From the NCBI GenBank assembly GCA_027475525.1, contig JAMWFC010000028.1, positions 608,831-672,830 of the forward strand: a stretch of DNA of 64,000 nucleotides, written 5' to 3'. Positions 32,806 through 44,331 of the stretch are shown here, piece after piece. The position numbers were made by a program, and so were the translations under genes. Under the pieces are notes generated by a model. That model did no database searches. It was not told the DNA's origin and was given only the letters and a program-made list of their open reading frames with translations. This stretch comes from Macrolepiota albuminosa. Its lineage: Eukaryota > Basidiomycota > Agaricomycetes > Agaricales > Agaricaceae. Each line of letters opens with the position of its first letter. The first letter of the stretch is position 1.

Positions 32806-33400
32806 GGTAATGGACGTACTTAATAGTCTGAGAGGTTCATGCCATATGTTCAGTCTTGAGTTAGAAGAAGGTAATGGACATACTGAATAGTCTGAGAAGT
32901 TTACATCACCTAATTAGCCTTGAGTTAGAATATAGATAGAAGAGGTAATGGACATACTGAATAATTTGAGAAGGTTATGTTACTTTGTCAGCTTTGAGTT
33001 GAGCTGTGCAGGTAATGTTGAGAATCAGATGGATCTGACAATGACTTTTTGGTCTGAATTCAAAAATGTTGAGAAATAAGTGCTAAGCACTTGGTGTGTT
33101 TATTAAAAGAGGTGGTACTGCAAAAGACATTGGTAGATGGAAGGGCATTGGATTTACAAAGTAGATCAAGTCTTTTTTGGATGATTTGTTGAAGGCATTT
33201 GTGGATTCAAGTTGGTGGTTGTTTGTTGGAGGTACATCATCAAAAAATAGTCATTGCAAAAGAGGTAATTGGACGTACTAATAGTCTGAGTGTGTGATCT
33301 GAGATGTACCACCTGGTCAATTTTGAGATGGGCTGTGCAGGTAATATTGAATTAGATAATGACTTTTGGTTCAAATCTAAAAATTGTGTTGAGAATGAGT
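32806..33400. repeat. Imperfect local repeats (GGTAATGGAC family)
   Basis: The motif GGTAATGGACNTACT...AGTCTGAGA recurs at about 32807, 32872, 32946 and 33264. A second motif (GCAGGTAATGTTGA then GACAATGACTTTTTGGT) recurs at about 33008 and 33339. Spacing is 65-75 bp in the first three copies. No coding content. Confidence 0.7.
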
Positions 33401-34384
33401 ACTCATGTTTATTTTACTGTTGGCATGGCACTCTTATTAATATCATTAAAGATCTCTGGTGCTAAGAAAGTGTTATACTTTGCTGCTAGTGTAAATGAGT
33501 TAAATTGATTTCAAAAATTCATCTTTTGTTAGGTAATTTGTTAAAGAATGCATGTACAGTTTGCGTATGGCAGTGCAGTGGTTGTGAATTTACATTCTAT
33601 TCTGAAACTATGACAAGTAGACATGACTGGCAGCTCTGATAAGGACAACAAAATGTCATGATCTTTGTCAGAACTTAATATGTTTTACTAGTCCTTCTCA
33701 TTGAATAATGAATATACTTACTGAAAGATAAGTTAATTGATATATTCCTATTCCTAATAAGCAATAATGTAGCACATACCTTAGTTAAAGCTTAAAAAGC
33801 TTAAGCTTAAATATTTAAACATGTGGCTTCAAAAATTGAAGACATTTTCTGACATGCAAGGAATAACCTTGATCTACAATCTATCTATGCTATATCTCGG
33901 AACCATGACCCAACATATCAATGAATAATTTTATGTTTAGCTCAATATTTCCAAGCTCTTGGGCACAAGCATCCTATGTGGATAAGAGTAGCCAAAGTAA
34001 TAGATCTCAGCTTTTTTGACAATAAATCGTTGCAATGTGTTTGAAGATTGTCAAATGGAATGTAAGACTTTGTATATGGGCAAACAGCTGAGTGAGAAGA
34101 AACAAGTCTTACTCCTAAAATTATAATACTTGATTTTTTTCTCATTTGAAAGATTAGACAATGTTGTGAGGGTCTTCTGTGCGATCTTAACGGAGGTATT
34201 CAAGCGAAGTTTTCAATCCTGTTTTTGCATGTAACTGTGTTTTTCTTTTATTTCATTCAAAGTGAATATATTCAATTGCATTCAACAATTACATACACTT
34301 CATTCAGACCGCAATTCAAAAAATATGTAGAGTTCTCAGCATATACTTTAAATAGCAACTTATAGTAGCATACTAATTCAATTC
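33401..34384. other. AT-rich spacer, no gene recognised
   Basis: There are short frames only. 34145-33942 on the minus strand is open but has no motif. Confidence 0.5.
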
Positions 34385-35150
34385 ATCTTGGTACTGCACT
34401 TCTCTTTGTTCATCCTCATCAAAATCTGCCTCACTAGTCAATTTTGTATGCTTTGAAGGTCAAAGTGGAAAATCTTCATCAATATCAATATGACACTTCC
34501 GAACTCCTCAAGATACTGCAGATTCAAGATTGCGAGACTGATTAGCTAGTTTTCATCAATATCAATATGACACTTCCGAACTCCTCAAGATACTGCAGAT
34601 TCAAGATTGCGAGACTGATTAGCTAGTTTATTTTCCAATAACTAATAGTAAAAGTTTTAGTTTATAGCACTTAAACTCTACTCAATGGGGTCTCACCGTA
34701 GTTCATATTTAGCAACAAGAAGTAACTTATCTAGATGAATTAATAGTGCATTCTTTTGCCCAATCTTAATGGTGCAAAAACTGATCCTTGCTTCAACAAG
34801 TTGCCCGATGTGAAAAGCTCCAGGATAAGCAACCTGCTTGTACATCTGCCTATAAAGACTGCTTTATTTTTCAATTAATTGATCAATAAAAGCAAACTTA
34901 CCTGCTTCCATGGTTAGAAACTAGTTTGTAAAAGACAATAATATTGTCATCTGTATGAACATATCTACCAGTCTGAAGTAGACCAGTAAAAACACCGTGA
35001 TTGTCTACTACCTCAGGAAGTACTATTTCAGTGAGCAAATGACTCTGCCCTTTTGGTGTACAAATTCTTGTCTTTGGGCAAATAGCATATGTCCCCAGAA
35101 GAACTTGATAAGGTTTATATGCATTCATATCAACTTCAGCAAACATTCTA
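34385..35150 (-). pseudogene. Fragmented minus-strand gene relic, unknown family
   Basis: An 82-codon frame (35146-34898; FAEVDMNAYKPYQVLLGTYA, VVDNHGVFTGLLQTGR) is followed, after an intron-like gap, by a frame around 34840-34690 reading AYPGAFHIGQLVEARISF and LIHLDKLLLVAKYEL, then by Asp/Glu-rich codons near 34400. The composition is protein-like, but I cannot name the family. Transposon-associated proteins of mushrooms sometimes have this layout. It contains the 77-bp duplication at 34475. Confidence 0.3.
34475..34629. repeat. Perfect 77-bp tandem duplication
   Basis: 34475-34551 is repeated exactly as 34552-34628, plus one chance-matching base. The sequence is unrelated to the other 77-bp duplications. 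Confidence 0.9.
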
Positions 35151-35269
35151 TCAAAATAAGAGAAAATAAGATCTAGTACTACTAAATCATCATCAAAGTA
35201 ATTGAAATTGTTTGGTGCAATAATAGCAACAAAGTAATCTAATAAATTGGATTCATTTCAGCTATAGTT

Positions 35270-36250
35270 TCTTGAAACCATCTTCCTCACTGTGGTAGAC
35301 AGTAGTATCATCTGCAAAAAGAGTTGTGATCAGTCTTTCTGCATTCATATCCAACTCAATTTTCTTCAGGTTTAATGATCTGAGCATCTGGGCAAGAGAT
35401 CTGATTGCAATGTTGAAAAAAAGGCAGAATAGAGGGTCTCCCTGTCATACCCTTCTTGTTATCTTATAGCTATTACTTACTTCACTATTCAATATAATCC
35501 TTGTGTAGGCATCACTGTATAGTGCTTTGACAATGTTAATAAATCCTTTTGGCACTCCAAACTTTCTCATAGCTCTCCAGAAGAAAGTGTGAAGGATCCT
35601 ATTATATGTCTTTTCTTGATCTAGGCACACAATTATCCCATTCTTTTCTGTTATTTTACACCATTCTATTACTATATGGGCTAGCTCTGTTTGGTTCTTA
35701 ATTCTCCTTCCTTTCATGAAACTAGCTTGATTACTGTGAATTATGCTTGGGGCTACTTTGCCTAGCATCATCAACAGAGCTTTAGTCATTATTTTATAGT
35801 TAGCATTTAGCACTGTGATTGGGCAATAATTCCCAATGTCTATTTTATCTTCCTTTTTATATAAGAGACATATCTATCTCTTAGCAAATCACATCTTCTC
35901 TTTCATTTAATTCTCTTGTATGTCCCAGAAGACTACTGCTAGGACTTCTGCTATGTCAAAATCCAGTCTCTTATCTTCCTGAGCTGCTTCATAGTGTATT
36001 ACTAGTTCACTTCACAATTCATGTATGATTCCATTCAGGCCTGCCACTTTTCCATTTTGAAGCTTATCTATTGCATCCTTTACATCACCTCTTATAATCT
36101 TCATGCTTAATAGTTCTCTCTGTTCTCTGTTCAGTCTTGTCTTAATCTTTTCCAGAATTTTTTTCATTTTTTGCTTATAGTCTCTATGATTTGTAGGGAC
36201 ATCTTTCTTCTGGAGTGATTCATGATAGGATTTTGCTATCTCAGCCATTC
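35270..36250 (-). pseudogene. LINE reverse transcriptase (Tad-like), second copy
   Basis: On the minus strand 36248-36012 gives the RT start (KDAIDKLQNGKVAGLNGIIH). 35813-35445 gives fingers and palm (FMKGRRIKNQTELAHIVIEW; IIVCLDQEKTYNRILHTFFW). A TGA at 35445 stands where RGVRQGDPL needs Arg, then GDPLFCLFFNIAI and TTLFADDTTVYHSEED follow with intact FADD near 35310. The copy stops just past FADD; the thumb and RNase H are absent. It overlaps in content with the other LINE, so the two are independent insertions. The 77-bp duplication at 36520 lies upstream, in the endonuclease part. Confidence 0.85.
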
Positions 36251-39120
36251 TCTCAGATCTTTATTCTAATATGTTCTTGCATGGGATTGATCTTTGTAAT
36301 GCATATATGCTATCTTTTGTCTTTTTCTCTTTGTTTATATTTATCCAATGCCTCATAGGTTTATCAGTGCTATTGAGATCAGTGCATAGTCAGTATTTAT
36401 GCCTGATCTTTCTATTCTCTAATTCCAGCTGAATTTTAGAAAATTTTCCTCAAGGTATATTTGATTTATTTGTGATTGTATTAGTCTATTGATTATTTGA
36501 TATGAAAAGTCTATTGTAGTGGGATTTTTTCTTTGCTAATCATCAGCTAGTTTAAGATGACCTTTCAGAGCTACTAAGGCTCTTGTTGCTTTGTTATGGG
36601 ATTTTTTCTTTGCTAATCATCAGCTAGTTTAAGATGACCTTTCAGAGCTACTAAGGCTCTTGTTGCTTTGTTAGAGTCTGTGTGAATTGACAGTTGGTCT
36701 ATAGCTTCTTCTACAATGTTCATGTTCCTAAAATTATGTTTGATTTTAAAATACATGGTTATGCTATTCAGTGTAATTTCAGGTCTCACCAAAATTTCTC
36801 ATTTTCTCCTGATCTATTAGACATGTAGACATTGAGGCAGCTCATAATTCAGTTTTTGAACTAGAGAAACTCCAGTATTATTGTCCTGCCTGGGATTAGT
36901 TCTCTGGATCTGGCCTCCTGCTACTTTGTAGTACATTTGTTCAGGATAAACACTACTCCCATAGCATTTGGGTGTTCTGAATTGGAACTTACAAATATTT
37001 TCATTTGTCTTTAGAATAGGTCTTTAATTTCCTCTCTCCAATTATTATCTATGTGAGATTTCTGTACGGCTTGTATATTAATTCTGTTTTCTCTCATTAA
37101 TTGACACATTTCATTCTACTTTGTCATGGTGGATGCAGAGCCCCCATTCTTCGTATTTAGTGATATAAATCTCACTGCACCTCTTCTATTTTTTTTTCTT
37201 CTGAGTCCCAGGATCTATATCTTTTCTGTCCAAATTTGTGTTCAGCCTCTCCTCTGCAGGACACTGCATCACAGGATTCTCTGTTGGGGGCTAACTTTGC
37301 TGTGATCTGTTGCCAATCCCTTTCAGGCTGTACTCAAGGTTGTGGATGATAATATAGCTGCATTCTTCTTCTGCCTGGGTAGGAAGTTGTCCATCATTGT
37401 AAGTTATTCCCTGTGTATGTGTTTTATCTCTATTTCTGACAGATGGTAAAGTTTGAGTAGTATTCCAGTATGTTATATCTTCTCTTAAGCAGAATTGCTG
37501 CATAGCACTACCCATCATAAATACAACTGCCTTGACTTTGCTCAGCAAGGGAATCCAGTTAGAATTACCTGTCATCTAAAGACCTAGTAAATTTATCCTA
37601 ATTTCCTGACTCTAAAAAGCCAGTTATACTTTCTCATGTCTGATTTAATATAGATATGAAAGCTTTGTATTTCTTTACTCAATAAAGGGTGGGCTATTTA
37701 CATTCACATCTGTTGCTATTGAGACTAGTGGCCTGGCTACTATTTCTCCAGATTTCTGCATGATGTTTGTTCCTACCTCTATCATTGCTAAACTCTCTAT
37801 CACTTCTACTCAAAGTCATGAATTCCACTGTTTCTTCAATCTTCTTGACTGCCTTGTTCTCATACCAACCTTATATCAACATGTATGCACAATGCAAGAG
37901 GTTGTGGTTAGCATCTTTGTAGTAGTAGCAATGTAATCTAATTTTTTTATTGACAAGGGTTGCATTGCCGCAGTCCATGTCCAAAAACTTTATTTCTTTT
38001 ATATATTGTATAAGCATGAAGTAGCTTGTCCATGTAATCAGTGGGGATTGTTTAAAAAAATATTTCAGATCAGCTTCCTAGATCTACTCATGACTATTCA
38101 GTCAACCGAGTCCTTGTCTTTGACCAACCTCACTTTCTAAGATTTGTAGAATCTCTTTTACTAGCCCTATGTTGTGCTGCAATGTCTCATTACTAATGAT
38201 TTTGCCTTTAAGTAAGTCCACCATAAATTTGTCATTTAACAGTGTTCTTTTAATGATATCTGTTGCTATTTTTTCCAATTCCTGTATAGTCTCCTGGAAT
38301 TTGATGCTGAGGATAAAACCCTTAATTGTACACAGAAAGCATGGAGTTGGTAGATTGTAAAGAAAGAAGAAGACTGTGGTGTTGGACATTGATATAATGG
38401 GATATGTGGCTAAAATATTATAAGTGGCCTCTAAGATGTCTAAGAGTAGAAAGTAATATGGTGGCTTGTATCTATCATTTCTCTTTTTTTTTTGTGTTTA
38501 TTTCCTTCTTCTGCTGGAGGATGAAGAGCTTGGCCCTCTTGTCTATTATTGTTACCTGCTCTGGGTAGGCATCAAAATGCACTCATTATTTCAGTAATAA
38601 ATTATACCAGGTGGGGTCGAGATGTAGATGACTGGAAAACCTCCTAGTAGCATTGGTGTAAGCTCTAAATTGTTGGAAAGCTGAGGTGGTTGATTAAGAG
38701 AGTTGGGCTTTTTATTGGTAATATAAATGGCATTTGTGTCATCTCTACAGTCTGTCTGAAAGTACATTAGACAATCCATGCCAGGTCAGCTTTTTCCCTT
38801 CATGTCAGGGTGCTGAGTATCTGTGGAGTAGATTTTCTCTCTGTAGTGACAGCCAAGGCTAGAGACAAGGGGATGTATGGGTCAACCAGAGTCTTATCGC
38901 TATCTAAGCCCATGTCCTGTATTTCTTTGTTTGTCAGAGTTTGTTCCACAATATTGAGTTGTGTTAAGATTTCTATAGAAAAAAGACTCTGTATTTCCCC
39001 TTCTAATTTGTTCATATCTAAGACCAATGGAGAGCTAGTCAGAAATTGTCTCTTCCTGTTGTGGCTCTTTACTCTCTTTTGTTTCTGCAGGCTTGCAGAT
39101 TGTATGCATTTCTGCTAGTT
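36251..39120 (-). pseudogene. LINE 5' half: endonuclease region and ORF1 relics
   Basis: This is upstream of the RT on the same strand. 36250-37290 is heavily broken and expected to hold the apurinic endonuclease; I see no intact motif. Frames at 37575-37291 (TGNSNWIPLLSKVKAVVF), 38389-38102 (ETIQELEKIATDIIKR) and 39027-38800 (LEGEIQSLFSIEILTQLNIV) look like the helical, charged ORF1 of LINEs. Assignment is by position and strand rather than by motif, so it is tentative. Confidence 0.45.
36520..36673. repeat. Perfect 77-bp tandem duplication in LINE
   Basis: 36520-36596 is repeated exactly as 36597-36673. The sequence is unrelated to the others. Confidence 0.9.
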
Positions 39121-40298
39121 GTTGATAATGCCCAAATCAAGCTAGAGAATGCACTATTATTAGTATAGCTACCTAGTCAATATAACTTTGGGCATGCTAA
39201 GTGTATGTGGAAGTCTCAGACAGCTCTCAGAGAATACATGGTAGGCAAGAGGTTGGTGGCAAAAAAAGTAGGTGATTGGAGGTACTTGTGTAAAGCTCTA
39301 AAATGTGGCTACAAGGTGCTAAGAATCACTAAGAAAAAGTGCTAAGAAACATGGGTGACTTACTGAGGAAAGACACTAAGAGCTGCAGAAAAAGGTCATT
39401 AAGAGGCACTAAGGAATCTAAGCACAAATGCCAAGCTATAGTTGCAAGGTATTAGAGAGAGAGAAAAAAAACTAAAGCAAAGTCTTCTTGCTGACATGAT
39501 AAACAAAAGGTAGTCTGTTGCATATAGTGACCAAAATGTTGGAATACAATCTCTACTGCCAAATTGATACACAATATGCTACTAATAAAAAGTAAGTATT
39601 TATAGTAAAGAAAGTTAGCTGATGCTAAGAGGCTAAATGCTGCTAGAGGGTGAACTGATAAAAATGTAAGTAAATGCTGTGAATTGAATTGTATAGTAAA
39701 AAGGTCTATAATGATGCTGTCAGCTATCTGTCATAGAAATACTTCATCATTCCATCCTGTAAGCACTGCCACTAGCTAAGAGCATTATTCTGGATTGACT
39801 GATGCCAAGTATCTGTGTAAATGTATAGTCTTGGAGTGCAAGTGGCAAGGTGTGGCAAGGTGTCAACAGTGGTGCTAAGGATAAGTGGTGCCATAAAAAG
39901 TGGTCCCGAAGTAATTGGAGGCTGTAGCTGTGAGTTATTAGTATAAAAATATGGAAAAATTAGTACTGAAAGCACTAGAGTGTGCCACTTCTGATAGTAC
40001 CAGTGGGCTAATATGAGGTGTGGATATTGATGCTATCTGTAGCCAGCTGTAATAGGAGCTCATCATTGTTTTCTTTGTTGATGTGCTGGTTTGTTGTGAC
40101 CCCCATATTTATCTCTACAGTGATTGTCTATATACTGCTTTCTGGACCTTGCTACTTTGCATCACTTGTTGAAAGCTTATAGGCATTTATCAATTTTATT
40201 AATTCTTATATGAGTAAATACATAAAAGTTCATCTTCTGATGTCTTGGCATATTCATGTAAGTGGCAGTCCATCTACCCATAGTTCTGAGATCCTCTA
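39121..40298. other. No gene recognised
   Basis: AT-rich, with short local repeats (GGCAAGGTGT twice near 39843, AGTGCTAAGAA near 39340). It may include the 5' UTR of the LINE. Confidence 0.4.
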
Positions 40299-40658
40299 CA
40301 CTGGCTCAAAAAACTGCCTCAATGTTTGGCCTTTTTGAAAAGATTCACATGGTGTGTAACAATTACCTAAGCAGAAAATCATAGAAAATCACATGACATA
40401 CAACTGCATCCTGGCTTTATAATGATGTATAGATCATGTGATTTGAACAAGAACCGGCTTATTAATAAATCAAACAAAATATTCAATCATTGGGGCAGTT
40501 TTTTGACTCACTTTAATTTTCATATTTTCTCAATACTTTTCAGCAGTAGAAGATGGAAACACCTTGTGGGAAGTATAAACAATGTCATGTGACCTTGTTT
40601 GTACTAATTTAACATGTTCAACTTCAATCAATCACCTTCTTGACACTCTACCACCATC

Positions 40659-41710
40659 ATGCAACCTGTTTCTGCTGCCAATTGCTCTTTTGTTGCTTCT
40701 CTCCTTAATGAGGAGTATTCTCAGCATCAAATCCAAGCAAAAACTGGCCTGGAAAATGGCACTGTGGGGAGGATCAGCAAAGAACTGGAGAGCAACAAAG
40801 AGAATCATCCTGGAGGTCGTCCTTCCAAGCTTATAGCATGTGACAAACAGTCTATTATTCATCAAATTACTACTGGAAAGCTAGATAATGCTATTCAAGC
40901 TACACAGTTCATTAATTCTGTCATCTCTAGTCCTGCCAATCCTCAGACAGTCAGGATTGCATTAAAAAAGACAGGTTTTTGCTTAGCAACAAAGAAGAAA
41001 GTTCTCATGCTCAAGTTTGCTCAATATCATAAAAACTGGACAGTGGAGGATTGAAAAAGAGTTTTGTGAAGTGATGAGACAAAGATCAATTGGATTGGAT
41101 CAGATGGGAAGGTATATGTGTGGAAAATTCCAGGAGAACTACTATCTAATTGCATCACTACATCAACTGTCAAGCATGGAGGAGGAAACAATTTAATGGT
41201 ATGAGGCTGCATAGGTTGGAATAGAGTAGACAAGCTCATAGAAGTTCAGAGAAAGATGGATACTGCACAGTATTGTCAGATTTTGGATGATGGAGTGGTG
41301 GAAAGCTTTGAGAAGTTGGAAATGGAGGAGGAAGGACAATGACCCAAAACACACCTCCAAACAGGCAACAACCTGGTTTTCTAATAACAACATCATTGTG
41401 ATATCCTGGCCTGCCCAATCCCAAAACACACCTCCAAACAGGCAACAACCTGGTTTTCTAATAACAACATCATTGTGATATCCTGGCCTGCCCAATCCCT
41501 GACCTCAATCCCATCGAACATCTCTGAGTTTACATTAAGCACAAACTTTTGGAGTATGAGATACTTCTTAAAGGAGTGCATGAGTTGTGGAAGAAAGTGG
41601 TCAAGGAGTGGAATGAAATACCATCAGAGGTATGCCAAAGCCTCATAGAGAGCATGCCTAGAAGGATCAAGGCAGTTATAAAGGCAAATGGAGGCCATAC
41701 CAAGTACTAG
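40659..41710 (+). pseudogene. Tc1-like DD34E transposase with four TGA codons at tryptophan positions
   Basis: The N-terminal helix-turn-helix domains (YSQHQIQAKTGLENGTVGRI; GGRPSKL) lead into the DDE core: SDETKINWIGSDG (first Asp, near 41073), KDNDPKHTS (second Asp) and LNPIEHL (Glu), spaced as in DD34E once the 77-bp duplication is collapsed. Stops are TGA at 41052, 41067, 41202 and 41525, each where the family has Trp (VED-W-KRV, L-W-SDE, MV-W-GC, HL-W-VY). About eight other Trp codons are intact TGG. After collapse of the duplication one base is still missing in a C run before LNPIE. It ends at TAG near 41708. The start is the first ATG before the HTH. Confidence 0.88.
41343..41499. repeat. 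Perfect 77-bp tandem duplication in Tc1 transposase
   Basis: 41343-41419 is repeated exactly as 41420-41496, with three more chance-matching bases. It splits the DD34E catalytic spacing. Confidence 0.9.
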
Positions 41711-41949
41711 ATATGAAAATTAGAGTAAATTAGAATGGGTCAAAAAACTGCCCCAATGATTGAATATTTTGTTTGATTGATTAATCAGTGAGTTCTTGTC
41801 CAAATCACATGATTTATATGTCATTATAAAGCCAAGATGTAGTTGTATGTCATGTGAATTTCTACAATTTTTTGCCTATATAATTGTTGCACACCATATG
41901 AATCTTTTCAAAAAGGCCAAACATTGGGGCAGTTTTTTGAGCCATTGTA

Positions 41950-42849
41950 TGCTCATCTTAATGTTATTATATATTATATAAGCATTTGATTGAACAATCA
42001 GGTTTACTTATATTTTTTTTATTAATTGTGTATTTTTCTATTATTTAATGTGAACTATGCTGCATCAGCTAGCCCAGCATGAGATAAGGTAATTGACCAA
42101 CTAGGACTTTTTACCCTTTTTTTACAGTGATAGGTGTGTTAGATAACAGCTGTATTAAAAATGAGACATCTCATTTGTCTTTACTCAGACTATAATTATC
42201 TGAGCCAATTTATCCTTTAAATTCTACATGCTTTAACTTATCTCCACACTCATTTGAATATTGTTATTTTATATAATACATAGAATAAAAATACAATATC
42301 AATTGTTATATAATAGTTTCACTACTACAAACTTTAAAATGCTTCTACTATTGCTGCTGCTATGTGCAGACTTCTTGTTCTTTCTTAATAACTTATCTTT
42401 TTTTTCTCTTTCTATCTAACAATAACTCTGTCTTATCTAGTAAAAGTATGGCCATTAATAGTTGTACATCTGAATGCTCATATAATATATTCACATGTAT
42501 TAAAATTATTTTATTATTTATTAATTATTGGTTTAGACACATGAGACCATGTTGTATCTATTATAGTTTTGCATAACTAATTTCAGGTGAATTGTTTATG
42601 TTACCTGATTTTTTTAATGTAAGTATATATTATATAAACATTTGGTAGAACAATCAGTTTATTTATATTAATTTATTTATTGATTTATTTTATTTTTATT
42701 GTTATTTAATTGTTATTAAATGATAAAAGAAATGAATAATAAAATTAAATAATAATCTTATAAAAGTAGTTTGATATTATATCAGCATTCAGTATGATGA
42801 CTGTTTAGAAAATACATAGCAATACATATATATATTTGCTTATTGTTAT
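41950..42849. other. AT-rich spacer, no gene
   Basis: Very AT-rich, with TTTATT/ATTATA low complexity. The frame at 42364-42576 has no motif. Confidence 0.55.
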
Positions 42850-43440
42850 GCCAGTTTGTAAAAGGCTAGCCAACAGAAAAAACTAGTTTAACCATGTAAA
42901 AGTAAAAATAAAACAAAGCTATAGTATGTTGAAACAACTTATAGTGCCAATACATGTCTATTGATTGTTATATATAACTATTGTATTTATTATATGTGAA
43001 TATACTTATATAAGCTTGTAACTCTTCTTCTTCTGATGTGCTTTTCACTTTTCTATGTCTTTCAATCTGTTTTCTTACACCAGCTATGTTACATTTAGCT
43101 CACTCTTATAAAATGCTGTTGTACAATCTGAAAAATATATTCTCATTGCTGCTTGAATAGACTTGGTACTTATTACTCACTTTGAGCTAGAATGCTTCAA
43201 TGAGTAAAATTCTGTCAATTAATACAGTACAGAAAAAGTGTCAGACTGTTTGATCTATAGATTTATGCTAATTGAAACAAAAAATTTCTGCACAAATCTT
43301 TGTAGAAAATATGCTGTTTTACTCAAACATCAATGGGATGAAATACAACACATCAAATTGATAAACCAACTAATATGTTGATTTATCATTAAAACATGTC
43401 TTTAGTATAAACTCACTTATTAGAGCATTTCTGCAGCGCC
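42850..43440 (+). repeat. Dispersed repeat D, copy 2
   Basis: This is the inverted partner of 30690-31300, aligned from the TATATAACTATTG region to ACTCACTTATTAGAG. See that entry for landmarks. Confidence 0.5.
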
Positions 43441-43689
43441 CATATTTTAATATTTAGCTTAAATTTGATGGTTGATAACAAAAATTTGCTTAGAATTAGC
43501 CAAGCTGCCAGTTGTTGGCTATACCAAATTTAGTAGTGGAGATTTGAATTCCTACAGATATCTCTGAATGACTGCAACCTCGCTTTCTCAACATCAAATC
43601 TGATATGAACAATAAAGTACGAGATCTACTGCTCACAGCAGTTCTCGTACTCTTCCCTATGAGCCCTCAGGGATCTTTTATCAGTGATA

Positions 43690-44331
43690 TGCTGTGATCT
43701 TCCCTTCTTGCCTATGCAGAACAAGAATTACATGATGATCAGAGGCTTACCTTATTTTTGGAAATGGTGAATCACAAGCCCAATGCTCCTTAACCAGAAC
43801 CTGGAGGTCAGAGAATAACAGAGGAGTGGATCAGAAAGCTGGAGGACAGGGAGTGTTTATGAAGATTTTGGTGCGCCAGAATTTATCACAGCCATCACAC
43901 CTGCTGATTGACTGCACTAGAGATCTTTGAGATGCTGGAAGCACTGGAGATACCGGAAGAGTTTGGTACAGTCAGTAGATATTCTTTTACTGACTTAGAA
44001 GGGTTCTATCTGCTCTTAGCACAGTTTTGCAGTGCAGGTGACCTTTGGTCACTCTCTTTACTACTGTATGATCGGCCTGCTTCTGCTATATCAGAAGTAG
44101 TTAATGAATTGGTGGAATTCATTGACAAAAATTAGGAGCATTTATTGGGCTGCGACTCAGAGGGGCTCTTACGCCCTTCTGAACTTGCAAAGTATGCAGT
44201 GTGTAAAATGCAAAAAAGGTGCAAAATTCAGTGAACAATTGGACTTCAGATATGATAACTGGCCATTATCTATCGGTGATATGCGAAAGCCAAGAGAACC
44301 CTGGCAACCGAGCTTAATGAAAATTTGAAAC
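43690..44331 (+). pseudogene. PIF/Harbinger-type transposase N-terminal relic
   Basis: Frames read LTLFLEMVNHKPNAP, then ECL-TGA-RFWCARIYHSHHTC-TGA-LTALEIFEMLEALEIPEEFG, YSFTDLEGFYLLLAQF, LWSLSLLLYDRPASAIS and VVNELVEFID. A second frame continues (CVKCKKGAKFSEQLDF). This is the N-terminal region typical of fungal DDE_Tnp_4/HARBI1-like transposases. TGA codons at 43860 and 43904 fall where Arg is expected, and a TAA breaks the first segment. The catalytic DDE part is not visible downstream, so the copy is truncated. Confidence 0.7.

Larger units (their letters stand above)
40299..41947 (+). mobile_element. Tc1/mariner transposon with about 240-bp inverted terminal repeats
   Basis: It is flanked by TA at 40297-40298 and 41948-41949. 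The left end CACTGGCTCAAAAAACTGCC and the right end (reverse complement CAATGGCTCAAAAAACTGCC) open inverted repeats that stay alignable for about 240 bp (40299-40540 and 41707-41947). Each contains the GGGGCAGTTTTTTGA motif again near its inner edge, so the arms are themselves repetitive. The element is 1649 bp including a 77-bp duplication. It encodes one transposase, interrupted by stops. Confidence 0.92.
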
